This document shows, piece after piece, positions 19,637-28,879 of a stretch of DNA of 64,000 bases. Numbering within the stretch: position 1 is the first letter of the stretch; every line of letters begins with the position of its first letter. Location of the stretch: the NCBI GenBank assembly GCA_030428615.1, contig JAUIDN010000015.1:1-64000 (forward strand), in the 5' to 3' direction. Source of the DNA: Alphaproteobacteria bacterium (lineage in GTDB: Bacteria; Pseudomonadota; Alphaproteobacteria; Sphingomonadales; Emcibacteraceae). The notes beneath the pieces are model-generated. The model saw only the letters and a list, made by a program, of their open reading frames with translations. It was not told where the DNA came from and did no database searches. The position numbers and the translations under genes are program-made.

Positions 19637-20755
19637 ATGGCAGACATAAAACTCGCTGAAAAAGAATTATCAAATTATTTCGGGCGCCAACATGCCATTT
19701 TATGCGGGCGGGCTGCGACCGCGTTATGGGCTATTTTTTCTTGCCTATCCCCAGAACGGAGTAAGGTAATTGTACCTGCCACTTTGTGCTTATCACCAAT
19801 TTTTAGTGTTCTTTATGCAGGAAAAACACCTGTATTTTGCGATGTTTCGAAAACAGGAAATTTGGATATTTGTAAGGTGCAGGAAATATTAGAAAGTGAC
19901 GAAGAAGTAGGTGCCGTTTTGGCAGTTCACCTCTATGGAATTCCAATAGACATCGACAGATTAGGCCAAATCTGCTCGAATTATAATGCTTTACTTGTGG
20001 AAGATGTATGCCAAGCCATGGGAGGAAAAGATGAAACCGGAAAGCTGTTAGGATCAAAAGGTCAGGTATCTGTTTTTTCGTTCGGCCATACCAAGATACT
20101 TGAGTTGGGAAACGGAGGAGCTGTCCTAACTGACGATGCAGACATTGCTGAAAATGTAAAAAAGCAATTGTTCAAAGTAAAAGAGGAAGACCCCGGATCA
20201 TTATCATGTACTTACAGCAACCTGTTTTATCCAATCTGGAACGCCGGGCGGACAGATCCTCAATTTTATAGGTTTTTTCATATGTTCCCGGAAATATTTA
20301 AACCACTATATTTTAAAAATATATCGGAGGAACTACCTAATAAATTATTAAAAAATTTACCCCTCCTTGAAAATATAGTTAATCAGCGGAATAATACTGC
20401 TGAAATATATAAAAAACATCTGTGCGATGTCTCTATGATACGCACACTATCGAAAGTCAGTTCAGGAGTTGTATGGCGATATACATTTACAGTACCCGAA
20501 AACATAAGAGACGGATTGGTAAAAATGATCAGAGATAATGGTTTTGATGCCTCCACCTGGTACCCATGTGTTGTTGATTGGTTTTCTTCATCTAAAGCAC
20601 CTAAAACGGCCAGAAGTGACTTTCCAACCGCACTGAAGTTGGAAAATGAAATCGTAAACCTTTGGGTCACTCCTGACTATCACGCCGACCGGATAGAAAA
20701 ATTAACTAATTTCATTCAGGACCATCTTGCAAACAATTCAACACAAAGGATATGA
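19637..20755 (+). CDS. DegT/DnrJ/EryC1/StrS-family aminotransferase-like protein
   Basis: 'VIVPATLCLSPIFSVLYAGKTPVFCDVS', 'LLVEDVCQAMGG', 'VSVFSFGHTKILELGNGGAVLTDD' (putative PLP Lys). Confidence 0.78.
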   Translation: MADIKLAEKELSNYFGRQHAILCGRAATALWAIFSCLSPERSKVIVPATLCLSPIFSVLYAGKTPVFCDVSKTGNLDICKVQEILESDEEVGAVLAVHLYGIPIDIDRLGQICSNYNALLVEDVCQAMGGKDETGKLLGSKGQVSVFSFGHTKILELGNGGAVLTDDADIAENVKKQLFKVKEEDPGSLSCTYSNLFYPIWNAGRTDPQFYRFFHMFPEIFKPLYFKNISEELPNKLLKNLPLLENIVNQRNNTAEIYKKHLCDVSMIRTLSKVSSGVVWRYTFTVPENIRDGLVKMIRDNGFDASTWYPCVVDWFSSSKAPKTARSDFPTALKLENEIVNLWVTPDYHADRIEKLTNFIQDHLANNSTQRI

Positions 20756-22692
20756 CCATGAGTAAAATATCAATACTGGATTGCACTGTTCGGGATGGCA
20801 GCTATGTAATTAACTATCAGTTTAGTGCTGAAGATTGTTTTGTTATCTCAAGGGCTCTTTCATCCTCTGGTATCGAGTTAATTGAGGTGGGTCATGGTCT
20901 GGGCGTGGGTGCCCAAAAAAAAGGTCTCGGCAAGGCAAGGGAATCAGATTCTACTTACATCAAATCCGCAGTGGAGGCCGTATCAGGGCAAAGTAAAATT
21001 GGCGTTTTCTATATTCCCGGGATCGCAGAGATCGAATCCATTAAAGAGTGTGTGGATGATGGCCTGGACTTCATCAGAATTGGGATCAATAGTGATGAAT
21101 TTAATAAAGCCGAAGAAGCAATAGAGCAGTCCAAAAAGTTTGGATTGAACGTTTCATGTAACCTTATGAAAAGCTACATGGTTCCTCCCGAAGAATTTGC
21201 AAGAAATTGTGGTTTTATTGAGCAAATGGGTGCTGACACTGTGTGCATAGTCGATAGCGCTGGTGGAATGACGCCTAATCAAGTATCTGAGTACGTGAGA
21301 TCAACTAAAGAAAAGGTTAGAATAGGAATAGGTTTTCACGGTCATAACAATATGCGGCTCGCGGAAGCAAATTGCTTGGCAGCAGTTGAAGCAGGTGCTA
21401 CCGTAATCGACGCAACATTGAGGGGGATGGGTAGAAGCGCGGGTAACCCGGCAACAGAAATTATAGCCAATCTTTTTGCCCGTGAAGGATATGATCTGGG
21501 CAATATCGATACACGACAGTTAATGATAATCGCCGAAGAAATTGTCGCGCCCCTTTTGCCAATAGATAAAGGCCTTCGGATTGAAGAACTAGCTTCAGGA
21601 TTGACATATTTTCATTCGGGCTTTCAGAGTATTGTCACGCAAGCAAGTAAAGTAGAAAACGTATCCTGTTTCGACACAATCCTGACCTTAGGTAAAGAAG
21701 GCGGCTCCCACGTCACCAAAGACTCTGCTGCTGAAGCAGCAAAAAAAGCAACGGCCAAAAACAGGAAAAAGAGTACGGTTAGAAAATCATCCACAGACGG
21801 AAGAAACTGGAAAACAAGGCAGCCCGAAAACATTCCTGATTTGTTAAAGGCACTAAATGAAACGGCATCTAAAACAGAAACAACACCTATATTAACAGTT
21901 TCGCGATCTCGGACGTCAAAATCAGAAGATATTTACGTCGCACCGATAAGAGTTGGTAGTGGATTCAATATTGGCCATATTGAAAGCGTTGACGAGGAAA
22001 GTGATCGAAAAATATTTCAGGAAATTTCAAATATTTCAATGCAGGTTTTCGTAGACAGACCCATCAAACTTCCCGAAGCTGCTGCGTATCAGGAAAATAT
22101 TATAATTTACGATGATATGCTATTGAGTTTACAAGCAATTGAAAACTTTATCCGCGTCAGGAGTGACATTCAAAGTTGTTATTTTCCTCATCCCGGAAGT
22201 TCAATTTCTTTGTTAATGAAAAGCCGACTAAGTCATATCACCAAATTGGAAGATGAAAACGCGGATCTGGGGATCGCCCTTTTTTGTGATCGTCGATTTA
22301 ATAGCGATGACCTTATGAAGTTGAAAATCGGTGGTACTTTGCTTTTAGCTGAAAATTCAGCCGTAGAACAAGATGTTTTAGAACACGCAAAAGCAAAAAA
22401 TATAGAACTCGTTCGGCTAGACCTTTCCGAATGCTTGATCTGGCTTGTTGCCAGCCTCGTGAATTCCAGAGAACGAATTAAATACAAAGCGGGCAGAATA
22501 CATAAAAATGGCCTAAACTTTGTTTCCGGTGGTGTATTAGGCGAAGAAGGTGACATCATACTTGATGATATTAATAACCCGAGAATGATTTATGGAATTG
22601 CGGACGGTATGGGTGCAATAAAACCCTTTAGGCAATTAGAAGAAAATAAGCAAACCATAGCGTTGAATTGGTTGCTGGAAAATATGCTATAA
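20752..22692 (+). CDS. HMGL/4-hydroxy-2-oxovalerate-aldolase-like TIM barrel fused to an uncharacterised C-terminal domain
   Basis: 'ISILDCTVRDGSYVINYQF' (DRE-TIM metal motif), 'GIGFHGHNNMRLAEANCLAAVEAGATVIDATLRGMGRSAGN'; about 300-residue C-terminal extension after a Lys/Ala-rich linker. Confidence 0.75.
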   Translation: MTMSKISILDCTVRDGSYVINYQFSAEDCFVISRALSSSGIELIEVGHGLGVGAQKKGLGKARESDSTYIKSAVEAVSGQSKIGVFYIPGIAEIESIKECVDDGLDFIRIGINSDEFNKAEEAIEQSKKFGLNVSCNLMKSYMVPPEEFARNCGFIEQMGADTVCIVDSAGGMTPNQVSEYVRSTKEKVRIGIGFHGHNNMRLAEANCLAAVEAGATVIDATLRGMGRSAGNPATEIIANLFAREGYDLGNIDTRQLMIIAEEIVAPLLPIDKGLRIEELASGLTYFHSGFQSIVTQASKVENVSCFDTILTLGKEGGSHVTKDSAAEAAKKATAKNRKKSTVRKSSTDGRNWKTRQPENIPDLLKALNETASKTETTPILTVSRSRTSKSEDIYVAPIRVGSGFNIGHIESVDEESDRKIFQEISNISMQVFVDRPIKLPEAAAYQENIIIYDDMLLSLQAIENFIRVRSDIQSCYFPHPGSSISLLMKSRLSHITKLEDENADLGIALFCDRRFNSDDLMKLKIGGTLLLAENSAVEQDVLEHAKAKNIELVRLDLSECLIWLVASLVNSRERIKYKAGRIHKNGLNFVSGGVLGEEGDIILDDINNPRMIYGIADGMGAIKPFRQLEENKQTIALNWLLENML

Positions 22693-22705
22693 AAGTATAT
22701 TATAT

Positions 22706-23407
22706 ATGGGAACCAACATGGTAAAAAAGCACAGTAAAGATATATGGGAGAATTTTTTTCAAGTCCGGGAAAAACAGGATCACCCTCTTTGGCCCTGTGA
22801 ACCTGTGATAAAAACAGTTTTTGGAAACTATCTGAAACGAAAAATTGAACTAAAAAATCAAGGCAATGTTCTTGATGTGGGTTGTGGTTTTGGCAACAAC
22901 CTCCTGCCGTTTATTTACCGGGGATGGAATGGCTATGGCACCGAGATTTCAGAAGAAATAACAACCCAAGTCTCCACGGAACTAAAACAAAGGGGCATTG
23001 ATGCCGATATTCGGGTTGGTCAAAATATGAACCTGCCATTTGATGACAGTATGTTTGACATCATACTTTCCATTTCTGTTCTCCATTATGAAAATTGTAG
23101 AGAAGATATTGATAAAGCGCTCGCGGAATATAAACGAGTATTAAATGATGGTGGTTCGATTATTATTTATACAACCGGACCAAAGCACGACATATTCCAA
23201 AAAGCGGAACAATTGGATAATAATCGCTACCGAGTTTCAAATTACGATTTTCGCAACGGTGAAGAATATTTTTATTTTGATAGTAAAAAATATTTAAAGT
23301 ATTTCATGGAACGCCATTTTGCTGACGTTGAAGTTGGCCAAATTACAGAAGGCCTGATGACAGCCCAAAATGATTTTCTCATTGCTGTTTGCCGAGAGCC
23401 ATTATAG
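22706..23407 (+). CDS. Class I SAM-dependent methyltransferase
   Basis: 'VLDVGCGFGNNLLPFIYRGWNGYGTEISEE', 'FDIILSISVLHY', 'EYKRVLNDGGSIIIYT'. An internal start at M5 is possible. Confidence 0.85.
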   Translation: MGTNMVKKHSKDIWENFFQVREKQDHPLWPCEPVIKTVFGNYLKRKIELKNQGNVLDVGCGFGNNLLPFIYRGWNGYGTEISEEITTQVSTELKQRGIDADIRVGQNMNLPFDDSMFDIILSISVLHYENCREDIDKALAEYKRVLNDGGSIIIYTTGPKHDIFQKAEQLDNNRYRVSNYDFRNGEEYFYFDSKKYLKYFMERHFADVEVGQITEGLMTAQNDFLIAVCREPL

Positions 23408-23432
23408 CCTAATCAAAAAGTTTTTCAGAGGA

Positions 23433-24140
23433 ATGGTGATGAAAATTGCAATTATACCGGCTAGGGGCGGCAGCAAAAGGATCCCTGGTAAAAATATCAA
23501 AAAATTTCGTGGTAAACCAATTATCTCTTATGCAATTGAAGCAGCAAAGGATACCGAACTTTTCGATAAAATAATTGTCTCAACTGATGATACCGAGATA
23601 GCTGAAATCAGTAAAAAATATGGAGCGGAAGCCCCGTTTATAAGGCCCGCCGAACTGTCTGACGACTTTACACCAATGCGACAGGTCCTTATTCATACTA
23701 TTGAGTCGCTGGAAAGTACCGGGGCTGATCTTAAATTTATTTGTACGCTGTTTGCAACAGCGCCCTTTGTCCAACCTGAAGATATCACAACGGGCTACAA
23801 CATGCTGCAAAAAACAGATAGCGCAGATTACGTACTAGGCGTAACTACATTCCCATTTCCGATCCAAAGGGCTCTTAAAATATCAACTCAAAAAACACTA
23901 AAAATGTTTGATCCAAATCATTTTTTAACCCGGTCACAGGATTTGGAAGAAGCATACCATGATGCGGGACAAATTTGCTGGGCACGAAAAGAGGCAATAT
24001 TGGGAAACAAGGACATATTTGATTGTAATTGCCTACCTTTAATTATTCCAAACTATCGTGTACAGGATATAGACACGCCGAATGACTGGAAACGCGCCGA
24101 AATAACTCACAGAGTTTTGGAAGAAATCAGTGGAGTTTAA
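23433..24140 (+). CDS. pseF: Pseudaminic acid cytidylyltransferase PseF
   Basis: 'MKIAIIPARGGSKRIPGKNIKKFRGKPIISYAI', 'RSQDLEEAYHDAGQICW'. Start at 23433 or 23439 favoured over the ORF-track start by the AGAGG Shine-Dalgarno. Confidence 0.9.
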   Translation: MVMKIAIIPARGGSKRIPGKNIKKFRGKPIISYAIEAAKDTELFDKIIVSTDDTEIAEISKKYGAEAPFIRPAELSDDFTPMRQVLIHTIESLESTGADLKFICTLFATAPFVQPEDITTGYNMLQKTDSADYVLGVTTFPFPIQRALKISTQKTLKMFDPNHFLTRSQDLEEAYHDAGQICWARKEAILGNKDIFDCNCLPLIIPNYRVQDIDTPNDWKRAEITHRVLEEISGV

Positions 24141-25201
24141 TCTGAAACTAAATCAGATGCCGTTATAGGACTGTGTTTCTTTATTTTTGTTTGCGCCCTT
24201 TTCCCAAATAGGTCTGAATAGTATCTAGCCGAAATTCCACCAGAATCTGAGGGCCCTCTAATACTTTTTATATTGTCTGGTGTAAGAATCTCCCCCTCCT
24301 GAATTTCAACAATCGACCAATATTGCCGTGTAAAAATATTCTTTTTCTGAAGGTCTGTTTCACCACCATACAAAACTCCGCCGATGGAATTCCATGCATC
24401 TTTAACATCGCGACAAAGTGACTTTAAATCATCTGGCTCCAGGGAAAAACTTGAATCCGGCCCCCCATCATCCCGTGAAAGTGTAATATGTTTTTCGATG
24501 ATGGAAGCACCACGAGCAACTGCAGCAACTGCTGTTGCTGTCCCGAGCGTATGATCAGAGAGGCCGCAAACAACATCAAAACTGTTTGCAATGTCATCCA
24601 TGGTTCTCAAATTACTATCGCAGGCCGGCGCCGGATAAGCACTCACACAATGAAGAACGGCGACGTCTCTACCACCATTTTCCTTTATAAAATCAAGCAC
24701 ATCTGCCACATCTGTTTTATATGCAGTCCCCGTTGAAAGGATAATCGGTTTTCGGGTCTCCACGACCCTCTTCACGAGCGCAAAATCAAGAATCTCATTT
24801 GACGCTATTTTATATGCAGGGCTTTTTAGGTTTTCTAATAAGTCAACTGCATCCTGATCGAAAGGAGAACTGAAAATTGTAATACCCGTTTTTCTGGCTT
24901 CCTCGTAGAGAACAGGAAACCATTCCCATGGAGTGTGTGCCTCCGTATATAATTGATACAGATTACGGCCCTTCCAAGTGCCTGCTTTCAACGTAAATTC
25001 TTCCCGATCTGTGTTAATCGTCAAGCTATCCGCAGTGTATGTTTGAAGCTTTACGGCATCAGCACCACATTCATTTGCAATACGAATTAGGTCTATCGCC
25101 CGGTTAATATCACCATTGTGGTTTCCAGACACTTCAGCAATAATATAGGGCGGCTTGGTAGGCCCAATTTCCCGTCCGGCAATATTTATAGTTTTAATCA
25201 C
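24137..25201 (-). CDS. pseI: Pseudaminic acid synthase PseI (NeuB family)
   Basis: 'IIAEVSGNHNGDINRAIDLIRIANECGADAVKLQTYTADSLTI', 'FSSPFDQDAVDLLE', C-terminal SAF-like domain. Confidence 0.92.
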   Translation of the reverse strand: MIKTINIAGREIGPTKPPYIIAEVSGNHNGDINRAIDLIRIANECGADAVKLQTYTADSLTINTDREEFTLKAGTWKGRNLYQLYTEAHTPWEWFPVLYEEARKTGITIFSSPFDQDAVDLLENLKSPAYKIASNEILDFALVKRVVETRKPIILSTGTAYKTDVADVLDFIKENGGRDVAVLHCVSAYPAPACDSNLRTMDDIANSFDVVCGLSDHTLGTATAVAAVARGASIIEKHITLSRDDGGPDSSFSLEPDDLKSLCRDVKDAWNSIGGVLYGGETDLQKKNIFTRQYWSIVEIQEGEILTPDNIKSIRGPSDSGGISARYYSDLFGKRAQTKIKKHSPITASDLVSD

Positions 25202-26255
25202 TGTCTAAAATCCTAAGAATTTCATTTATTATTCTTGCCGCCCCTTTACCATCAACTTTTTTTTGGCCGATACGAGACATTCGCGTTCTTAATTCTTTGT
25301 TATCTTTTAATTCACTAACGGATGTCCGCCAATCCTTTTTACAGATATCCTTATAATACCCAAGGTATATAGACGATCCCATCGATGCAAATATTTTGCT
25401 CGACTTTATGTGCTCTTTATAAATCGAAGTAAATATTGTTGGCAGTCCCATTGCGGCAAATTCATAACGTGACAAGCTCGATGCTCCAATTACAATATCC
25501 GCCCATCCGTACTGTTCAACCATAGTTTCTTGCGGGCCAATTATCTCAAAAGCGCTGCTGCTCTTTTTCGCTATTTTCTTTGCCTTACCAATCAAGCCGT
25601 CAGAAAAAAATGGCCCTAGGACCACTCTTATATTTAAATTCAGATCATCTTCCGAAAATGCTTCCATTACATTTGTCGTAATGCCCTGTGGGTCTGAGCC
25701 ACCAAAAGTTAAAAGAAGATTTTCAGCTTTATTTTTTATTGTTTTTTTGCTGACTTGATGGAATTGTTTATCCATAACAGCGTAGTCGACACCTCTGAGC
25801 CAATGATCTGTGTTTGGCTCAATATCCTGTTCGGCACCATAATAAGGCTGAATAAGTATCGGGATACGTGGACAATTGTCATCCCTGAATGCTTCATTGA
25901 ATAGCGCATCTATAAATACTGCTTTAATCCTTTGATCATCTAGGCGAGACAGATAATCATTTATTTCCTGCTCGCTTCCAAGTCTGCCTGCATGAAATAA
26001 ATCTAATAAAATGGTCATGCAGTCTTCTGGATAAAATGAAACCTCATCCTTCAGCATTAATTCACTTGGTAAGTCGAAAAATTCAAATCCGGCATCTGTT
26101 ACCAGCTGGCAGGCTTTTTCATTTCCTTCCTCGATAAGAAAACAAGCAATATTCCCCGTATTGCGCAATTGATCGGCCAAAAGAATGCACCGCCTTATAT
26201 GTCCCATTCCATACGCTTCATTAATTTCGGGACGGAAATATATCTTCATCAGCAA
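25194..26255 (-). CDS. pseG: UDP-2,4-diacetamido-2,4,6-trideoxy-beta-L-altropyranose hydrolase-like, PseG
   Basis: 'YFRPEINEAYGMGHIRRCILLADQL', 'LLTFGGSDPQGITTNVMEAF', 'WADIVIGASSLSRYEFAAMGLPTIF'; overlaps pseI start. Confidence 0.85.
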   Translation of the reverse strand: MLMKIYFRPEINEAYGMGHIRRCILLADQLRNTGNIACFLIEEGNEKACQLVTDAGFEFFDLPSELMLKDEVSFYPEDCMTILLDLFHAGRLGSEQEINDYLSRLDDQRIKAVFIDALFNEAFRDDNCPRIPILIQPYYGAEQDIEPNTDHWLRGVDYAVMDKQFHQVSKKTIKNKAENLLLTFGGSDPQGITTNVMEAFSEDDLNLNIRVVLGPFFSDGLIGKAKKIAKKSSSAFEIIGPQETMVEQYGWADIVIGASSLSRYEFAAMGLPTIFTSIYKEHIKSSKIFASMGSSIYLGYYKDICKKDWRTSVSELKDNKELRTRMSRIGQKKVDGKGAARIINEILRILDSD

Positions 26256-26368
26256 TACTGCTCCAAAGCCATCGTTTTCAATTCAAGCATGGCATTAAGC
26301 GCTAGCATTGTCAAAGAATCTTGCTACAATCGAAAGTCATTCACTTACGTAGATTTAAGGTGGTTTAG

Positions 26369-27415
26369 ATGGCCGATATGAAAGAGCTATTTGAAGCTCG
26401 AGAAGATATGGAAAAGCAAAATGAGCTATATCGCCCGACATCTTTCTGGGCAGATGCTTCCAGTAAAATGGTAGCGGATTTCAGTGAAAACGGAATTGAA
26501 AATTTTCGCTCATTAGAAATGCCCCTAAATTTCTTCGTTCCTACATACGGAGCACCAGGAAACGGTTTTTCGCCGGAGTTATTAGAAGCTATATTTAAAT
26601 CCCACCAACCAGAAAATACAAAACAATCATTAGCACTAAGTCGGTTTTTCAGTGGATATGAAACTGCACTCGCTGATTATAGGGTCCTTCTTGGTTCCGA
26701 TGAGCAATCGCATAAACCTTACCTTCACACATTTTCGGAAAGTAAGGTGGGTAATCCAATTGAACATTTCGAATTCGAAAACAGATTTTTCAGCCGGTCT
26801 GCGCTGAACTATCTCTTGGGACTTTGCTTTCTTAAGAGACATATTGGACCGGAAACGCCGAAAACAGTGTTGGAAGTTGGCGGTGGCTTTGGCACGTTAG
26901 GCGAAATACTTGCCCAAAGTGGCGTCCCGGGCATCAAATATATAGACATCGATATCCCGCCCACTAGTTTCGCCGCGCAATATTATCTCACTGAGGTTTT
27001 AGGAAAAGAAAACGTTACTACCTACAACAAAACAAAGGAACTGGATGAAATCAATATCAGCACCCTACCTTCAATGTCGGTTCTATGTTCGTGGCAAATT
27101 GAAAAATTAAGAGGACAAGTAGATTTATTTGTGAATTTTATTTCATTTCAGGAAATGGAGCCGGTTGTCGTTGAAAACTATTTCAAACATGTTCGTCGCC
27201 TCAATACAAAATGGATACTTCTGCGCAATATGCGTGAAGGCAAACAGAAAAAAACATCAAAATCAAATGTCGGTGTTGAAAATCCTATTTTAGCTAAAGA
27301 CTATGCCAGAATGCTTCCAGGATATTCACTTATCGACTCTAACGTTTTTCCATATGGATATCGGACAGTAGATAATTTTCACTCTGAGCTTTATTTGTTT
27401 AAACGGCGGTCCTGA
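26369..27415 (+). CDS. Putative sugar O-methyltransferase
   Basis: 'TVLEVGGGFGTLGEILAQSGVPGIKYIDIDIPP', 'DLFVNFISFQEMEPVVVENYF'; resembles the putative sugar O-methyltransferase family in glycan loci. Confidence 0.75.
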   Translation: MADMKELFEAREDMEKQNELYRPTSFWADASSKMVADFSENGIENFRSLEMPLNFFVPTYGAPGNGFSPELLEAIFKSHQPENTKQSLALSRFFSGYETALADYRVLLGSDEQSHKPYLHTFSESKVGNPIEHFEFENRFFSRSALNYLLGLCFLKRHIGPETPKTVLEVGGGFGTLGEILAQSGVPGIKYIDIDIPPTSFAAQYYLTEVLGKENVTTYNKTKELDEINISTLPSMSVLCSWQIEKLRGQVDLFVNFISFQEMEPVVVENYFKHVRRLNTKWILLRNMREGKQKKTSKSNVGVENPILAKDYARMLPGYSLIDSNVFPYGYRTVDNFHSELYLFKRRS

Positions 27416-27424
27416 TAGTATCGT

Positions 27425-28246
27425 TTAATTAAATAGAGAAAGAATTGATTGAGGCGCCTGGTTTGCAATCGAAAGCGCCTGTAGCCCCAGTTGCTGTTTA
27501 ACCTGCAAGGCTTGCAGGTTTGCGGCCTCGCGAGCCAGATCCGCATCAACAAGATTACCGATACCGGTTTCTATGGTATCAGATATTTTTTGCGCGAAAC
27601 TCAATGCTGTTTCAAGCCTCTTTGCGCCAGCCCCAAGTTTGGCGAGAACCCCTTCAAGGGTGCTAATCATGCCATCCACCGCGGCTAAAGCGGCATTTGC
27701 ATTCGCTTCTGTATCAATGGAAAAGAGCAGATCCAGAAAAGCCGCTTGAGTATCAATGGTTGAAGCTGAAATTGTGATTGCTGAGGAACTGTCACCATCA
27801 GGGCTTGTAATGGCGACAATGTCATCTGCTTTCAACGTATTTCGGCCATTGAATTCAGCACTTTCAACAATAGTGGATGTCTGTTGGGCAAGCTGGCTGA
27901 ACTCCAGATCAAGTATAGCGCGCGATGCATCATCATTTCCGGCATCTTTGGCGACTATTGTTATTTCTTTCATTCGAATAAGGAGATCAGATACGGCCTC
28001 CGCACCCGCGATGGCGACATCAGTGGCACCAATTGCGCGGTTCAAGCTACCCTTCACGGCAGTATATCCCGCTAATTCGGCGCGTTGTTTTTGGGCAATG
28101 GAAAAAATGGCAGCGTTATCTTTTGCGCCAGAAACTTTCAAACCTGTGTTAATGCGGGTTTGTGCCACATTTAATGAACGGTTTGTTTTATTCAGGTTTT
28201 GTAACGCGACAAGTGCACCAGCATTTGTGTTTACCGAAAAGTCCAC
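27425..28246 (-). CDS. Flagellin
   Basis: 'VDFSVNTNAGALVALQNLNKTNRSLNVAQTRINTGLKVSGAKDNAAIFSIAQ', C-terminal 'LQALQVKQQLGLQALSIANQAPQSILSLFN'; GTG start. Confidence 0.95.
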   Translation of the reverse strand: MDFSVNTNAGALVALQNLNKTNRSLNVAQTRINTGLKVSGAKDNAAIFSIAQKQRAELAGYTAVKGSLNRAIGATDVAIAGAEAVSDLLIRMKEITIVAKDAGNDDASRAILDLEFSQLAQQTSTIVESAEFNGRNTLKADDIVAITSPDGDSSSAITISASTIDTQAAFLDLLFSIDTEANANAALAAVDGMISTLEGVLAKLGAGAKRLETALSFAQKISDTIETGIGNLVDADLAREAANLQALQVKQQLGLQALSIANQAPQSILSLFN

Positions 28247-28314
28247 TTAAATCTCCATTCTGAGATAATAACTTCCGAGCATTTTGCCCTTTTTTCAATA
28301 ATATTTTAAAAAAG

Positions 28315-28347
28315 CCTGTATGCCATTCGCGCATACAGGTTTTTTTA
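28315..28347. terminator. Terminator hairpin between flaG and downstream flagellin
   Basis: CCTGTATGC-CATTCGC-GCATACAGG with A-run before and T-run after. Confidence 0.8.
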
Positions 28348-28381
28348 AACAATAACACTTACTGATTTCATTCTGACGATT

Positions 28382-28795
28382 TTAAACTTTTTCGTCGACA
28401 ACAATACCTTCGGCTTCACGATAATAAGCGATCAGGGCCAAAATTTCCTCTGCCGGAAACTGTGAAACGACCTCACCTGATTGCTTATCCACCCCTTTAT
28501 ATACGAATAAACCGGATTCATCATCAACATCAATACTCAATTTGGTACTTGCAGATTTGAGCGAAAGTGCTTTATTCAGAATTGCTTCTGCCTGACTGAC
28601 AAAATCACTACTATCCTTTGCCTCTCGCTTAAGTAGTTTATTTATGGTTTCGGACTGTACCGCCTTAGTCTCTTTCTGACTAACTCTAGTATTATCAGTG
28701 GCAGTGCCACCTTCTCTCTTTTGAGGGGTAGCCGCTTCCTGAATAACACCAGCCGCAGACGCCCCTGCACCATATGTGTTAATTCCATCAACCAT
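28382..28795 (-). CDS. FlaG-family protein
   Basis: C-terminal 'LSIDVDDESGLFVYKGVDKQSGEVVSQFPAEEILALIAYYREAEGIVVDEKV' typical of FlaG; between flagellin genes. Confidence 0.85.
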   Translation of the reverse strand: MVDGINTYGAGASAAGVIQEAATPQKREGGTATDNTRVSQKETKAVQSETINKLLKREAKDSSDFVSQAEAILNKALSLKSASTKLSIDVDDESGLFVYKGVDKQSGEVVSQFPAEEILALIAYYREAEGIVVDEKV

Positions 28796-28879
28796 AATAT
28801 CCTCTTTTCTTTTCTAGCAACTAATTGCTTTGATTTTGGTGGAACCAAATCAAGGTTCCACCAAATTTCAAATAACCTA

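Noticed and set aside
26248-26272. Reverse-strand TTGGAGCAGTATTGCT near pseG start as a possible sigma-54 promoter
   Set aside because: GG-to-GC spacing is 9 nt, not 10, and it lies at the start codon.
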